A stretch of DNA of 64,000 nt from Nocardia aurantiaca (GTDB taxonomy: Bacteria; Actinomycetota; Actinomycetes; Mycobacteriales; Mycobacteriaceae). Under the pieces are notes generated by a model. That model was not told where the DNA came from and made no database searches. It was given only the letters and a program-made list of their open reading frames with translations. Both the position numbers and the translations under genes were made by a program. Position 1 is the stretch's first letter. Every line of letters begins with the position of its first letter. The stretch spans positions 1-64,000 of the forward strand of contig NZ_WMBB01000012.1 of the NCBI RefSeq assembly GCF_009708175.1, read 5' to 3'. Below are positions 24,404 through 33,037 of the stretch, piece after piece.

Positions 24404-24973
24404 TCAGCTCTCCAGCGTTCCGGCCAGTTCGACGCCGCGGGCACGGAGTTCGTCCAGGGCGGTGGCGAGGGTGCCGGGGGAGACGGCGGCGGTGAGGCCG
24501 AGCAGGACGCGGGTGTCGAAACCCTGGGCGCGAGCGTCGAGGGCGGTGGCGCGGACGCAGTGGTCGGTGGCGATGCCGCAGACGTCGACGGCGTCGATCT
24601 CATGGGCGCGCAGCCAGTCGGCGAGGGTGGTGCTGCCGTCGGAGGCGGTGCCCTCGAAGCCCGAATAGGCCGCGGAGTACGCGCCTTTGGAGAAGACCTC
24701 CCGGATGGGCGTGGTGTTCAGGTTGGGGTGGAAGTCCGCGCCGGGGGTCCCGACGCGGCAGTGCGGAGGCCAGGTGTCGACGTAGTCGGGCCGGGCGGAG
24801 AAGTGCGCGCCCGGGTCGATGTGGAAGTCGCGGGTGGCGACGACGGTGGCATAGTCGGAGACGCTCAGGTATTCGGTGATGCGCTCGGCCACGGCCGCCC
24901 CGCCCGCGACAGCCAGTGATCCGCCTTCACAGAAATCGTTCTGCACGTCGACGACGATCAGGGCTCGGCTCAT
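24404..24973 (-). CDS. pncA: Nicotinamidase
   Basis: Hydrolyses nicotinamide to nicotinate in NAD salvage; the same family activates pyrazinamide in mycobacteria. In the 189 residues the catalytic triad is Asp9 (VVDVQNDF), Lys96 (FSKGAYS) and Cys139 (GIATDHCV). Metal ligands are Asp49, His51, His57 and His71 (TRDFHIDPGAHFS, PPHC). The start is the ATG at 24973. The neighbour to the right on the same strand is pncB, the next enzyme in the pathway, with a small opposite-strand gene between; in M. tuberculosis the two genes are apart. Confidence 0.95.
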   Translation of the reverse strand: MSRALIVVDVQNDFCEGGSLAVAGGAAVAERITEYLSVSDYATVVATRDFHIDPGAHFSARPDYVDTWPPHCRVGTPGADFHPNLNTTPIREVFSKGAYSAAYSGFEGTASDGSTTLADWLRAHEIDAVDVCGIATDHCVRATALDARAQGFDTRVLLGLTAAVSPGTLATALDELRARGVELAGTLES

Positions 24974-25090
24974 GGGCGTACCTCCCGGGAATCGGCGGCT
25001 GAACCAGGACGGCGCGCCGCTCGTATTGCATTGTGCCGCCCGGTGCCCCGCCGCGCCGCGTCGGCGTCGGTCGATGGATCGGGGGAAGCG

Positions 25091-25471
25091 ATGAAGGGCG
25101 CCGCGCTCATGGCCCTGCGGTATTTCGTGGCCTTCGAGATCGCCGGTGTGGTGGCGGATCTGGTGTGGCACGACATTTCGTTCGAGGTCGAGGAGCTGCT
25201 GGGCACGCTGGCGCACACGGCCCTGTTCGCCGCGCCCGCCGCGGCGATCGCGGCGGGGCTGTGGCGGTTCAGCGCGAAAAGGTCGTCGGAATCGCGGGTT
25301 CGCCCGCCGACAGCTTCAGGCCCTCCCAGGGCAGACTGTTCAGGCCCTTGGCCACCTGTTCCCGGCTCTGCGCCAGGGTCGCGAGGTCCCCGACCGCCTC
25401 GCCATCGCGCACCAGCGGGACCTGGAGATCGCGGATCTCGAAGCCGTCCGGGTCCGGGCGGGCCGCGGTAG
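25091..25471 (+). CDS. Small membrane protein with antisense overlap to pncB
   Basis: A predicted 126-residue protein. The first 65 residues look genuine: two hydrophobic helices (MALRYFVAFEIAGVVADLVW and TLAHTALFAAPAAAIAAGLW). GGGGGAAG lies 2 bases before the ATG, close for a Shine-Dalgarno; the ATG at 25109 is a possible alternative start. From about residue 61 the frame runs antisense through the 3' end of pncB for 203 bases and becomes Arg/Pro/Gly-rich without pattern. The stop may have been lost by mutation or by rearrangement at the convergent junction. Function unknown. Confidence 0.5.
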   Translation: MKGAALMALRYFVAFEIAGVVADLVWHDISFEVEELLGTLAHTALFAAPAAAIAAGLWRFSAKRSSESRVRPPTASGPPRADCSGPWPPVPGSAPGSRGPRPPRHRAPAGPGDRGSRSRPGPGGPR

Positions 25472-26579
25472 CGGGGTAGACGATCTCCTCCACGATGGTG
25501 CCGGTGCGGCGGGCGAGCCGCACGGCGCGCTTGGTGCCGCCCCGAGATTCTTTGTGGGGGCTGCGTTTCGCCACCGGAATGCCGTCCACCTCGACCAGCT
25601 TGTAGACCATGCCCGCGGTCGGCGCGCCGGATCCGGTGACCAGCGAGGTGCCGACGCCGTAGGCGTCCACCGGTTCGGCGCGCAGTGCGGCGATGGAGTA
25701 TTCGTCCAGGTCGCCGGAGACCACGATGCGCGTGTGCACCGCGCCCAGGGCGTCGAGCTGCTCGCGCACCTGCCGGGCCAGCACGCCCAGATCACCGGAA
25801 TCGATACGCACGCCGCCCAATTCGGGCCCGGCCACCTCGATGGCGGTGGCCACGCCGCGGGTGATGTCGAAGGTGTCCACCAGCAGCGTGGTGCCGACGC
25901 CCAGCGCTTCGACCTGGCTGCGGAAGGCCGCCGCCTCGTGCGCGCCGTCCGCGCCGCTGTGCAGCAGGGTGAAGGCGTGCGCGCTGGTGCCCGCGCTGGG
26001 CACGCCGAAGCTGCGGGTGGCCTCCAGATTGGAGGTGGCGTCGAAGCCGGCCAGGTAAGCGGCGCGGGCGCTGGCGGGGGCGGCCAGCTCATGGGTTCGG
26101 CGCGAACCCATTTCGATCATGCGGCGGCCGCCGGCGGCGCTGACCATCCGGGCGGCCGCGGCGGCGATCGCGCTGTCGTGGTTGTAGATGGACAGGATGA
26201 GGGTTTCCAGCAGGACGCATTCGGCGAAGCTGCCGCGCACGGTGAGGACGGGGGAGCCGGGGAAGAAGAGCTCGCCTTCGCGATAGCCGTCGATCTCGCC
26301 GCGGAAGCGGTAGTCGCGCAACCACTTCAGGGTGCGGGTGTCCAGGAACCGCTCCACGACCGCGAGTTCGGCTTCGCCGAAACGGAATTCGCTCAGTGCC
26401 GCCGGCAATCGCCCCGTCCCCGCGACCACTCCGTAGCGGCGGCCGTGCGGCAACCTGCGAGCGAATACTTCGAAGGTGCACTGGCGCTGGGCCGAACCAT
26501 CGGCCAGCGCCGCGGCCAGCATGGTCAGCTCGTACTGGTCGGTCAGCAGGGCCGTACTGGTCAGTCCGTCGGCGATCAT
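25269..26579 (-). CDS. pncB: Nicotinate phosphoribosyltransferase
   Basis: Joins nicotinate and PRPP to make nicotinate mononucleotide, the first committed step of the Preiss-Handler route. The 436 residues carry LLTDQYELTMLAAALADG at the N-terminus, NHDSAIAAAAARMV, the His/Arg-containing MGSRRTHELAAP and the PRPP/phosphate-binding VRIDSGDLGVLARQ and VVSGDLDEYS. Start ATG 26579 or the GTG one codon upstream. It corresponds to M. tuberculosis Rv1330c. The leader repeat (copy B) lies directly upstream. Confidence 0.95.
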   Translation of the reverse strand: MIADGLTSTALLTDQYELTMLAAALADGSAQRQCTFEVFARRLPHGRRYGVVAGTGRLPAALSEFRFGEAELAVVERFLDTRTLKWLRDYRFRGEIDGYREGELFFPGSPVLTVRGSFAECVLLETLILSIYNHDSAIAAAAARMVSAAGGRRMIEMGSRRTHELAAPASARAAYLAGFDATSNLEATRSFGVPSAGTSAHAFTLLHSGADGAHEAAAFRSQVEALGVGTTLLVDTFDITRGVATAIEVAGPELGGVRIDSGDLGVLARQVREQLDALGAVHTRIVVSGDLDEYSIAALRAEPVDAYGVGTSLVTGSGAPTAGMVYKLVEVDGIPVAKRSPHKESRGGTKRAVRLARRTGTIVEEIVYPATAARPDPDGFEIRDLQVPLVRDGEAVGDLATLAQSREQVAKGLNSLPWEGLKLSAGEPAIPTTFSR

Positions 26580-26588
26580 CACCGCGCC

Positions 26589-26749
26589 TATTTTGCCCTC
26601 CGCTTCGCTCCGGGCGGGTTCGCGGCCCCGAGGTCTCGATTCTTCCTTCCCTCGCTCCTCCGAGGCGCAGGTCTATGGAGCCGTTCGCTCCGTCGCCGCG
26701 GAGAATCCGGAATCGAGCGCTCCACATCTCTGCGCTTGGGCCGCGAATC
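26589..26749 (-). repeat. Leader repeat, copy B (upstream of pncB)
   Basis: Inverted ends GGTTCGCGGCC (26617-26627) and GGCCGCGAATC (26739-26749), with the conserved tail GGAGGGCAAAATA ending near 26589, about 10 bases before the pncB start. Nearly identical to copy A over its pncB-proximal 55 bases and similar to copy C across its interior. Confidence 0.7.
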
Positions 26750-26864
26750 AGGCGTTGAGCTGGCGCAAATGCGGTGCCGTTGCTCTTCGTTTGCCGCATG
26801 CGCCGCGTGCGGGAGCGACGCGCTTCGGCGTGTCGTGGGCTGTTGTCTTATCGCGGTCCAGTCG

Positions 26865-26870
26865 TACCCT
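26865..26870 (+). promoter_or_regulatory. -10 element TACCCT of clpS
   Basis: TACCCT, seven bases, then ATG 26878. Supports that ATG as a leaderless start. Confidence 0.55.
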
Positions 26871-26877
26871 GGGTGTT

Positions 26878-27234
26878 ATGGGTCTGTGTAATCAGGACGT
26901 TGTCCGGGTCGCCGCCGGTCCGGCCGGCGTCAACGTGGCTATGTCGGCGGCACAGGCGACACCGGAGGCTGTGGAATACTCCGAGATTCTGGAGGCCGAG
27001 GACCGGCCGTGGGTCACCGTCGTATGGGACGATCCGGTCAACCTCATGCACTATGTGACCTACATCTTCCAGAAGCTCTTCGGCTATAGCAAAGGCAAGG
27101 CAACCGAGCTGATGCTGAAGGTTCACAACGAGGGCAAGGCTGTGGTGTCCGCCGGCTCGCGCGACAAGATGGAGCATGACGTCCAACGGCTCCACGCGGC
27201 CGGACTGTGGGCCACCATGCAACGTGACGAGTGA
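26878..27234 (+). CDS. clpS: ATP-dependent Clp protease adaptor ClpS
   Basis: Delivers N-degron substrates to the ClpC1/ClpP protease. From 26878 the product has 118 residues, with an unconserved N-terminus and the ClpS core WVTVVWDDPVNLMHYVTYIF, HNEGKAVVSAGSRDKMEHDV and LHAAGLWATMQ. The DDPVN and the Met/His cluster form the N-degron pocket. A second candidate start at 26941 gives 97 residues, closer to the known family length. The -10 element favours 26878. It begins the operon with the DUF2017 gene, as in M. tuberculosis Rv1331-Rv1332. Confidence 0.92.
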   Translation: MGLCNQDVVRVAAGPAGVNVAMSAAQATPEAVEYSEILEAEDRPWVTVVWDDPVNLMHYVTYIFQKLFGYSKGKATELMLKVHNEGKAVVSAGSRDKMEHDVQRLHAAGLWATMQRDE

Positions 27235-27244
27235 TCGAGGCGAC

Positions 27245-27250
27245 TACGGT
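27245..27250 (+). promoter_or_regulatory. -10 element TACGGT of the DUF2017 gene
   Basis: TACGGT, six bases, then GTG 27257. It decides the start of the next gene. Confidence 0.55.
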
Positions 27251-27256
27251 AACCCT

Positions 27257-27826
27257 GTGCGGAAGTGGAGCAGAAAGAACTCCCTGGGCGGTCCGAAGCT
27301 GCGTTCGGAAATGGACGCCCACGAGGCGGAGGTATTGCGTTCGCTGGTCGGGGCCGTCACCGGACTGCTCACCGATCGCGCCCGCTCTGCACCTGAGGAC
27401 GACCTCGCGGCGCTGACCGGGCTAGAGCTGGGCAACACCAGTCCGCCCGACGATCCGCGATTGGCCCGGCTGCTGCCGGACTTCCATCGCCCCGAACCCG
27501 GTTCCCCTGACGCCGACCGCGCCGACCTCAACGGCGCCCTGCGCAGCCTGCACGAGCCGGAGATCATCGAGACCAAGGTGGCCGCGGGCCTGGTCATCCT
27601 GGAGACGCTGCCGCCGCAGGGCGGCAGGATCGTCATCACCCAGGAACAGGCCGACGCCTGGCTCACCGCGCTCAATGACGTGCGGCTGGCGCTGGGCACG
27701 GCCCTGGACGTCACCTCCGACACGCCCGACCATTTTCCCGATGACGATCCGCGCGGGCCGAGTCTCGAGGTGTACCACTGGCTCACCTGGATGCAGGACT
27801 CGCTGATCCAGGCGCTCGCGCCCTAG
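27257..27826 (+). CDS. DUF2017 family protein
   Basis: A 189-residue soluble, helical protein of the DUF2017 family that accompanies clpS throughout actinobacteria; function unknown. Start GTG 27257 gives MRKWSRKNSLGG, matching the conserved N-terminus I recall for Rv1332, and is supported by a -10 element. Conserved parts are LRSEMDAHEAEVLRSLVGAV, the acidic middle, and SLEVYHWLTWMQDSLIQAL at the end. It is separated from clpS by 22 bases. Confidence 0.88.
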   Translation: MRKWSRKNSLGGPKLRSEMDAHEAEVLRSLVGAVTGLLTDRARSAPEDDLAALTGLELGNTSPPDDPRLARLLPDFHRPEPGSPDADRADLNGALRSLHEPEIIETKVAAGLVILETLPPQGGRIVITQEQADAWLTALNDVRLALGTALDVTSDTPDHFPDDDPRGPSLEVYHWLTWMQDSLIQALAP

Positions 27827-27863
27827 CCATCGGACGCCACGTGGCCACCGAGGAGGAACTGCC

Positions 27864-28952
<1,089 letters not shown>

Positions 28953-29024
28953 CCGCATATTCTGACCTGTTGACGACAGCGTTTCGGCCTTTCGGCCGGA
29001 GGCGTCGAGCGGAAGGATGCGACT

Positions 29025-29456
29025 GTGCTGGTGATCGGAGCCGACCTCGTGGAGGCGATGGTGGCGCACGCCCGCGCCGACCACCCCGATGAGGCGTGCG
29101 GTGTCATCGCCGGTCCTGAGGGCTCCGATCGGCCCGAGCGTTTCATCCCCATGGTCAATGCCGCGCGCTCGCCCACCTTCTACGAGTTCGACTCGGGCGA
29201 GCAGCTGCGGCTGTGGCGGGAGATGGATGCCGCCGACGAGGAGCCGGTGGTCATCTATCACTCGCACACCGCCACCGAGGCGTACCCGAGCCGCACCGAC
29301 GTCTCCTTCGCGTCGGAGCCCAATGCCCACTATGTGCTGATCTCCACCCGCGATCCGGAGCGGCACGACCTGCGCAGCTATCGGATCATCGACGGCGTCG
29401 TCACCGAGGAGCCCGTCGAGATCGTCGCGGCCCACAGCGAATCCGTCGACGCCTGA
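29025..29456 (+). CDS. mec: CysO-cysteine peptidase Mec (JAMM)
   Basis: A zinc metalloprotease that releases cysteine from the CysO-cysteine adduct. The 143 residues carry the JAMM motif YHSHTATEAYPSRTD, with zinc ligands His79, His81 and Asp92, and an upstream Glu23 (DEACGV) as general base. It heads mec-cysO-cysM, separated by 50 and 2 bases. GGAAGG lies 8 bases before the GTG. If CysO needs trimming to expose its Gly-Gly (see that entry), Mec is the nearest candidate protease. Confidence 0.95.
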   Translation: MLVIGADLVEAMVAHARADHPDEACGVIAGPEGSDRPERFIPMVNAARSPTFYEFDSGEQLRLWREMDAADEEPVVIYHSHTATEAYPSRTDVSFASEPNAHYVLISTRDPERHDLRSYRIIDGVVTEEPVEIVAAHSESVDA

Positions 29457-29506
29457 ACGACTTTCAAGCACCCCGCACGCCGGAAGAATACAAGGAGTCC
29501 CCCCTC

Positions 29507-29806
29507 ATGCCGGTCACCGTGTCCATCCCGACCATCATGCGCCCGATCACCAAGGGCGAGAAGCGCGTTCAGGCGCAGGGCGCGACCCTGGCCGCCGTCA
29601 TCGCCGACCTCGAGGCCAACTACCCGGGCTTGGAGGCGAAGCTGCTCAAGGACGGCAAGCTGAACCGCTACGTCAACATCTACGTCGACGACGAGGATGT
29701 GCGGTTCAGCGGCGGGCTCGAGGCCGAGGTGCCCGCGGACGGCACCGTCACCATCCTCCCGGCGGTCGCCGGAGGCGCATCGGACACCGCCGACGGCGTC
29801 CGCTGA
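29507..29806 (+). CDS. cysO: Sulfur-carrier protein CysO with C-terminal extension
   Basis: A ubiquitin-like (MoaD/ThiS fold) sulfur carrier. Its C-terminal Gly is converted to a thiocarboxylate by MoeZ and donates sulfide to CysM. The 99 residues align throughout with the family, including VNIYVDDEDVRFSGGLEAEV and VTILPAVAGG. Known CysO ends at that Gly-Gly; here nine more residues, ASDTADGVR, follow before the stop. Shine-Dalgarno CAAGGAG. The extension would block adenylation unless removed. Confidence 0.93.
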   Translation: MPVTVSIPTIMRPITKGEKRVQAQGATLAAVIADLEANYPGLEAKLLKDGKLNRYVNIYVDDEDVRFSGGLEAEVPADGTVTILPAVAGGASDTADGVR

Positions 29807-29808
29807 CC

Positions 29809-30771
29809 ATGGCGCGCTACGAGTCGCTGATCGCGACATTGGGCAACACCCCGCTGGTCGGGCTCAAGAATCTGTCCCCGCAGTGGGACGGTGACAACCA
29901 CGTGCGGCTGTGGGCCAAACTCGAGGACCGCAATCCGACCGGGTCCATCAAGGACCGGCCCGCGCTGCGCATGATCGAGCAGGCCGAGGCCGACGGGCGG
30001 CTGACGCCCGGCTGCACGATTCTCGAACCCACCAGCGGCAATACCGGTATCTCGCTGGCCATGGCGGCCAAGCTCAAGGGGTATCGCCTGGTGTGCGTGA
30101 TGCCGGAGAACACCTCGGTGGAGCGGCGGCAGCTGCTGACCATGTTCGGCGCCGAGATCATCGACTCCCCGGCCGCGGGCGGCTCCAATCAGGCTGTGGC
30201 GCTGGCCAAGCAGATCGCGGCGGAGAATCCGGACTGGGTGATGCTCTACCAGTACGGCAATCCCGCCAACGCGCTGGCGCACTACGAGACCACCGGTCCC
30301 GAGATCCTCGCCGACCTGCCCGAGATCACGCACTTCGTGGCTGGTCTGGGCACCACCGGCACGCTCATGGGCACCGGCCGCTTCCTGCGCGAGAAGGTCC
30401 CCGGCATCGACATCGTCGCCGCCGAGCCCCGCTACGGCGAACTGGTCTACGGCCTGCGCAATCTCGACGAGGGCTTCGTTCCCGAACTCTACGACGAGTC
30501 GGTCCTGACCTCGCGTTTCTCGGTCGGTCCTTACGACGCCGTCCGCCGCACCCGCGAATTGGTCCTCGAAGAGGGCATTTTCGCGGGTATCTCCACCGGC
30601 GCCATCCTGCACGCCGCCCTCGGCGTCGCCAAGAAGGCGCAGAAGGCCGGTCAACGCGCCGACATCGCCTTCGTCGTCGCCGACGGCGGCTGGAAATACC
30701 TTTCCACCGGCGCCTACGACGGCACCCTCGAAGAGGCGGAAGAAAAGCTCGACGGCCAGCTCTGGGCCTGA
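29809..30771 (+). CDS. cysM: O-phosphoserine sulfhydrylase (cysteine synthase CysM)
   Basis: Makes cysteine from O-phosphoserine and CysO thiocarboxylate, an oxidative-stress-resistant route. The 320 residues form a fold-II PLP enzyme with the PLP lysine Lys48 in RNPTGSIKDRPAL, the phosphate/substrate loop TSGNTGISLAM and GLGTTGTLMGTGRFL. Its C-terminus (AEEKLDGQLWA) is the flexible active-site tail of the CysM class. It starts 2 bases after cysO. Confidence 0.96.
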   Translation: MARYESLIATLGNTPLVGLKNLSPQWDGDNHVRLWAKLEDRNPTGSIKDRPALRMIEQAEADGRLTPGCTILEPTSGNTGISLAMAAKLKGYRLVCVMPENTSVERRQLLTMFGAEIIDSPAAGGSNQAVALAKQIAAENPDWVMLYQYGNPANALAHYETTGPEILADLPEITHFVAGLGTTGTLMGTGRFLREKVPGIDIVAAEPRYGELVYGLRNLDEGFVPELYDESVLTSRFSVGPYDAVRRTRELVLEEGIFAGISTGAILHAALGVAKKAQKAGQRADIAFVVADGGWKYLSTGAYDGTLEEAEEKLDGQLWA

Positions 30772-30789
30772 TTCCAGCCTCGGCTTCCC

Positions 30790-30817
30790 GCGCCCGCTGC
30801 GAAAACGCAGCGGGCGC
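30790..30817 (+). terminator. mec-cysO-cysM terminator
   Basis: A perfect 12-bp stem GCGCCCGCTGCG/CGCAGCGGGCGC around AAAA, 18 bases after cysM. Confidence 0.88.
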
Positions 30818-31290
30818 GCGGCATTTGCGGTCGAAGGTCGACCGCCGGCGGGCGGGTCCGCCCGACACCCGAACTCCGGCGAATGCCGACGCCCGCGCAG
30901 GGCCGCACCATCCGGCCAGGTCGCGGAGCCGATCACGGGTGTGCCGCTCGCCGGAGCGCGCCTCGGCGTCGGCTCCCTGCCGCAGCCCGCGGATTTCACG
31001 CGCCCACGCCGGGATGCCGTGCGCCGAGTTGATCTCGTGCTCGCAGGTCCGGAAGCTGTCGTGGCGGTGGCGCCGGTCCGGCCGTATCCGTGACCGGTCT
31101 GGTCGGCGATTCATGTCGGCCGGACGGTGAGTGACGCCGGGGGCATGGCCCCGGCATGAACAGGCGCGGATGACGACTTGCGGTCTCCGCCGCGGCCGGG
31201 GTCGAGCAGGCGTGTGGGAGGTTCGCGGATCGGGGAATTCCCCGAGGCGGTCGGGCGTATCGCGGCGGTAGGCTCGGGGCAAGGGCGGCT
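30818..31290. other. Intergenic stretch without a supported gene
   Basis: About 470 bases between cysM and the rhomboid gene. It contains only Arg/Pro-rich chance frames. Part of the minus strand near 30850-31060 encodes a plausible helical segment (AHGIPAWAREIRGLRQG) but has no start signals and merges with the antisense of cysM. It may be decayed coding sequence. Confidence 0.4.
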
Positions 31291-31303
31291 AGGAGGTCTT
31301 GGC

Positions 31304-32002
31304 ATGGGCGGCGGGAGCGGCATGGGCGCGTCGTTCGATCCGGATCGGATCGCGCGGCTGCGGGGCCAGTTGGCGAAGCCGGCGGAGGGATCGGAGGGGA
31401 ATGGCGCTCTGAAGCTGCTGTGGCAGCGTGCCATTGCGTTGACCCTGGGATTCACGGTGTTGCTGTATGGCGTCGAGGGGGTCAACAGCCTGACCGGCAA
31501 CGAGCTGGATCAGGCGGGGGTGAAGCCGCGCAGCGGGGAGGGGCTGATCGGCATTCTGTTCGCGCCTGTGCTGCATGCCAATTGGGGGCATCTGTTCGGG
31601 AACACGCTGCCGGTCATCGTGCTCGGGCTGCTCACGTTGTTGACGGGGATCGGGCGCGGGCTGACGGCGACGGCCATCATCTGGGTGATCGCGGGAACGG
31701 GGCAGTGGCTCACCGCGCCGCCGCACAGTGTTTCGGTCGGGGCCTCGGTGCTCGTGTTCGGCTGGCTCACGTATCTGATCTGCTGGGGCTGGTTCTCGCG
31801 AAATGTGTTGCAGATCGCGGTCGGGCTGGTGGTGGCCGTGCTATACGGCTCGATCCTGTGGGGAGTCCTGCCCGGCAACCCGGAAATCTCTTGGCAAGGA
31901 CATCTTTTCGGGGCGATAGGTGGAGTGGTTGCCGGATGGGTACTCTCTGGGAGTGAACGTCGTCATCGTCGCGGATCTGACGCCGGCCGTCTCGCGTTGT
32001 AG
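31304..32002 (+). CDS. Rhomboid family intramembrane serine protease
   Basis: A 232-residue six-helix membrane protein. Helices start after a soluble first 45 residues. Rhomboid signs are HANWGHLFGNTLPVIVLG (family HxNxxHLxxN motif), the Ser in SVSVGASVLVFGWLTY (catalytic GxS) and the His in WQGHLFGAIGGVVAGW. A strong AGGAGG lies 7 bases before the ATG. It matches M. tuberculosis Rv1337. The gene after it there is murI; here the cyclic-nucleotide phosphodiesterase gene follows directly. Confidence 0.92.
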   Translation: MGGGSGMGASFDPDRIARLRGQLAKPAEGSEGNGALKLLWQRAIALTLGFTVLLYGVEGVNSLTGNELDQAGVKPRSGEGLIGILFAPVLHANWGHLFGNTLPVIVLGLLTLLTGIGRGLTATAIIWVIAGTGQWLTAPPHSVSVGASVLVFGWLTYLICWGWFSRNVLQIAVGLVVAVLYGSILWGVLPGNPEISWQGHLFGAIGGVVAGWVLSGSERRHRRGSDAGRLAL

Positions 32003-32076
32003 GGGTGACGCTGGACGTGGTCGGCGATATGGGGGATCCCTCCTTGAGTGAGAATGCAGCGTGGCAGCATGGGGGA

Positions 32077-32841
32077 ATGCGCCTCACCGTCCTCGGGTGC
32101 TCGGGCAGCGTGTCCGGCCCGGATTCCCCGGCGTCGGGTTACCTGCTGACCGGCCCGGATATGACACCGACCGTCATCGATTTCGGCCCCGGAGTGCTCG
32201 GCGCGCTGCAGCGCCACCTCGATCCGGGTGAGGTCGACATCTTCCTGACCCACCTGCACGCCGACCACTGCCTGGATTTGCCGGGCCTGCTGGTGTGGCG
32301 TCGCTACCACCCGAATCCGCCCGCGGGTAAGGCCATCGTCTACGGCCCCACCGACACCTCGCTGCGAATCGGCAACGCCTCCGCGGAGATCGGCGGCGAA
32401 ACCGACGATTGGTCCGACGTGATCGACATGCGGATCTGGCAGGCGGATACGCCGACCCCTTTCGGCCCCGGCCACACCGTCGAGGCCCGTCGCATGTACC
32501 ACCCGCCGGAGTCCTATGGCCTGCGCATCACCACCGCCACCGGGCGCACCCTGGTTTACACCGGTGATACCGCCCTGTGCGACGAGGTCTTCGAGTTGGC
32601 CAGCGGCGCAAACGTTCTGCTCTCCGAGGCCTCCTGGACCCACGACCCGGCCAACCGCCCGCCGGGCATCCACCTGTCCGGTCACGAAGCGGGCCTGATC
32701 GCCGCCCGGGTCGGCGTCGGCGAACTCCTGCTCACCCACATTCCCCCGTGGACCTCCCGCGAGGACGTCATCGCCGAAGCCAAGGCGGTCTTCAGCGGTC
32801 CCGTCCACGCCGTGTCCCCGGGCGAGGTTTTCGATATCTGA
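32077..32841 (+). CDS. Metallo-beta-lactamase-fold phosphodiesterase (Rv1339 type)
   Basis: A 254-residue cytoplasmic enzyme of the metallo-beta-lactamase fold. The M. tuberculosis counterpart Rv1339 is reported as an atypical class II cAMP phosphodiesterase. The metal motif is FLTHLHADHCLDLPG (HxHxDH), with further ligands in VYTGDTALCD and LLLTHIPPW. The start ATG gives MRLTVLGCSGS, the conserved N-terminus. GGGGG or CAGCAT lies just upstream, so it may be leaderless. It ends with GEVFDI. Confidence 0.93.
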   Translation: MRLTVLGCSGSVSGPDSPASGYLLTGPDMTPTVIDFGPGVLGALQRHLDPGEVDIFLTHLHADHCLDLPGLLVWRRYHPNPPAGKAIVYGPTDTSLRIGNASAEIGGETDDWSDVIDMRIWQADTPTPFGPGHTVEARRMYHPPESYGLRITTATGRTLVYTGDTALCDEVFELASGANVLLSEASWTHDPANRPPGIHLSGHEAGLIAARVGVGELLLTHIPPWTSREDVIAEAKAVFSGPVHAVSPGEVFDI

Positions 32842-33024
32842 GGCTCCCCCGCCTCGCCGGACCTTCAGCGGGCGGCTGAGTACGGGCGACTGTCGTGCAT
32901 CCGTGCCGGCGGTTGGGCGCGGAACCAATTCACGCCGTACCCGATGAACCCCGACGGCTACGAAATCAGTGCTCACCTCTCCCGGGGAGGCAGGGGAGTC
33001 CGCTGAGGCGCGGGGCAGGCGGTA

Positions 33025-33030
33025 TAGCCT
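33025..33030 (+). promoter_or_regulatory. -10 element TAGCCT of rph
   Basis: TAGCCT, seven bases, then GTG 33038. It decides the start of rph. Confidence 0.6.
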
Positions 33031-33037
33031 GTTGGCC

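Noticed and set aside
30365..31282. Long minus-strand open frame covering cysM and the gap after it
   Set aside because: Most of it is the antisense of cysM, is Arg/Pro-rich, and has no start signal. cysM itself is certain.
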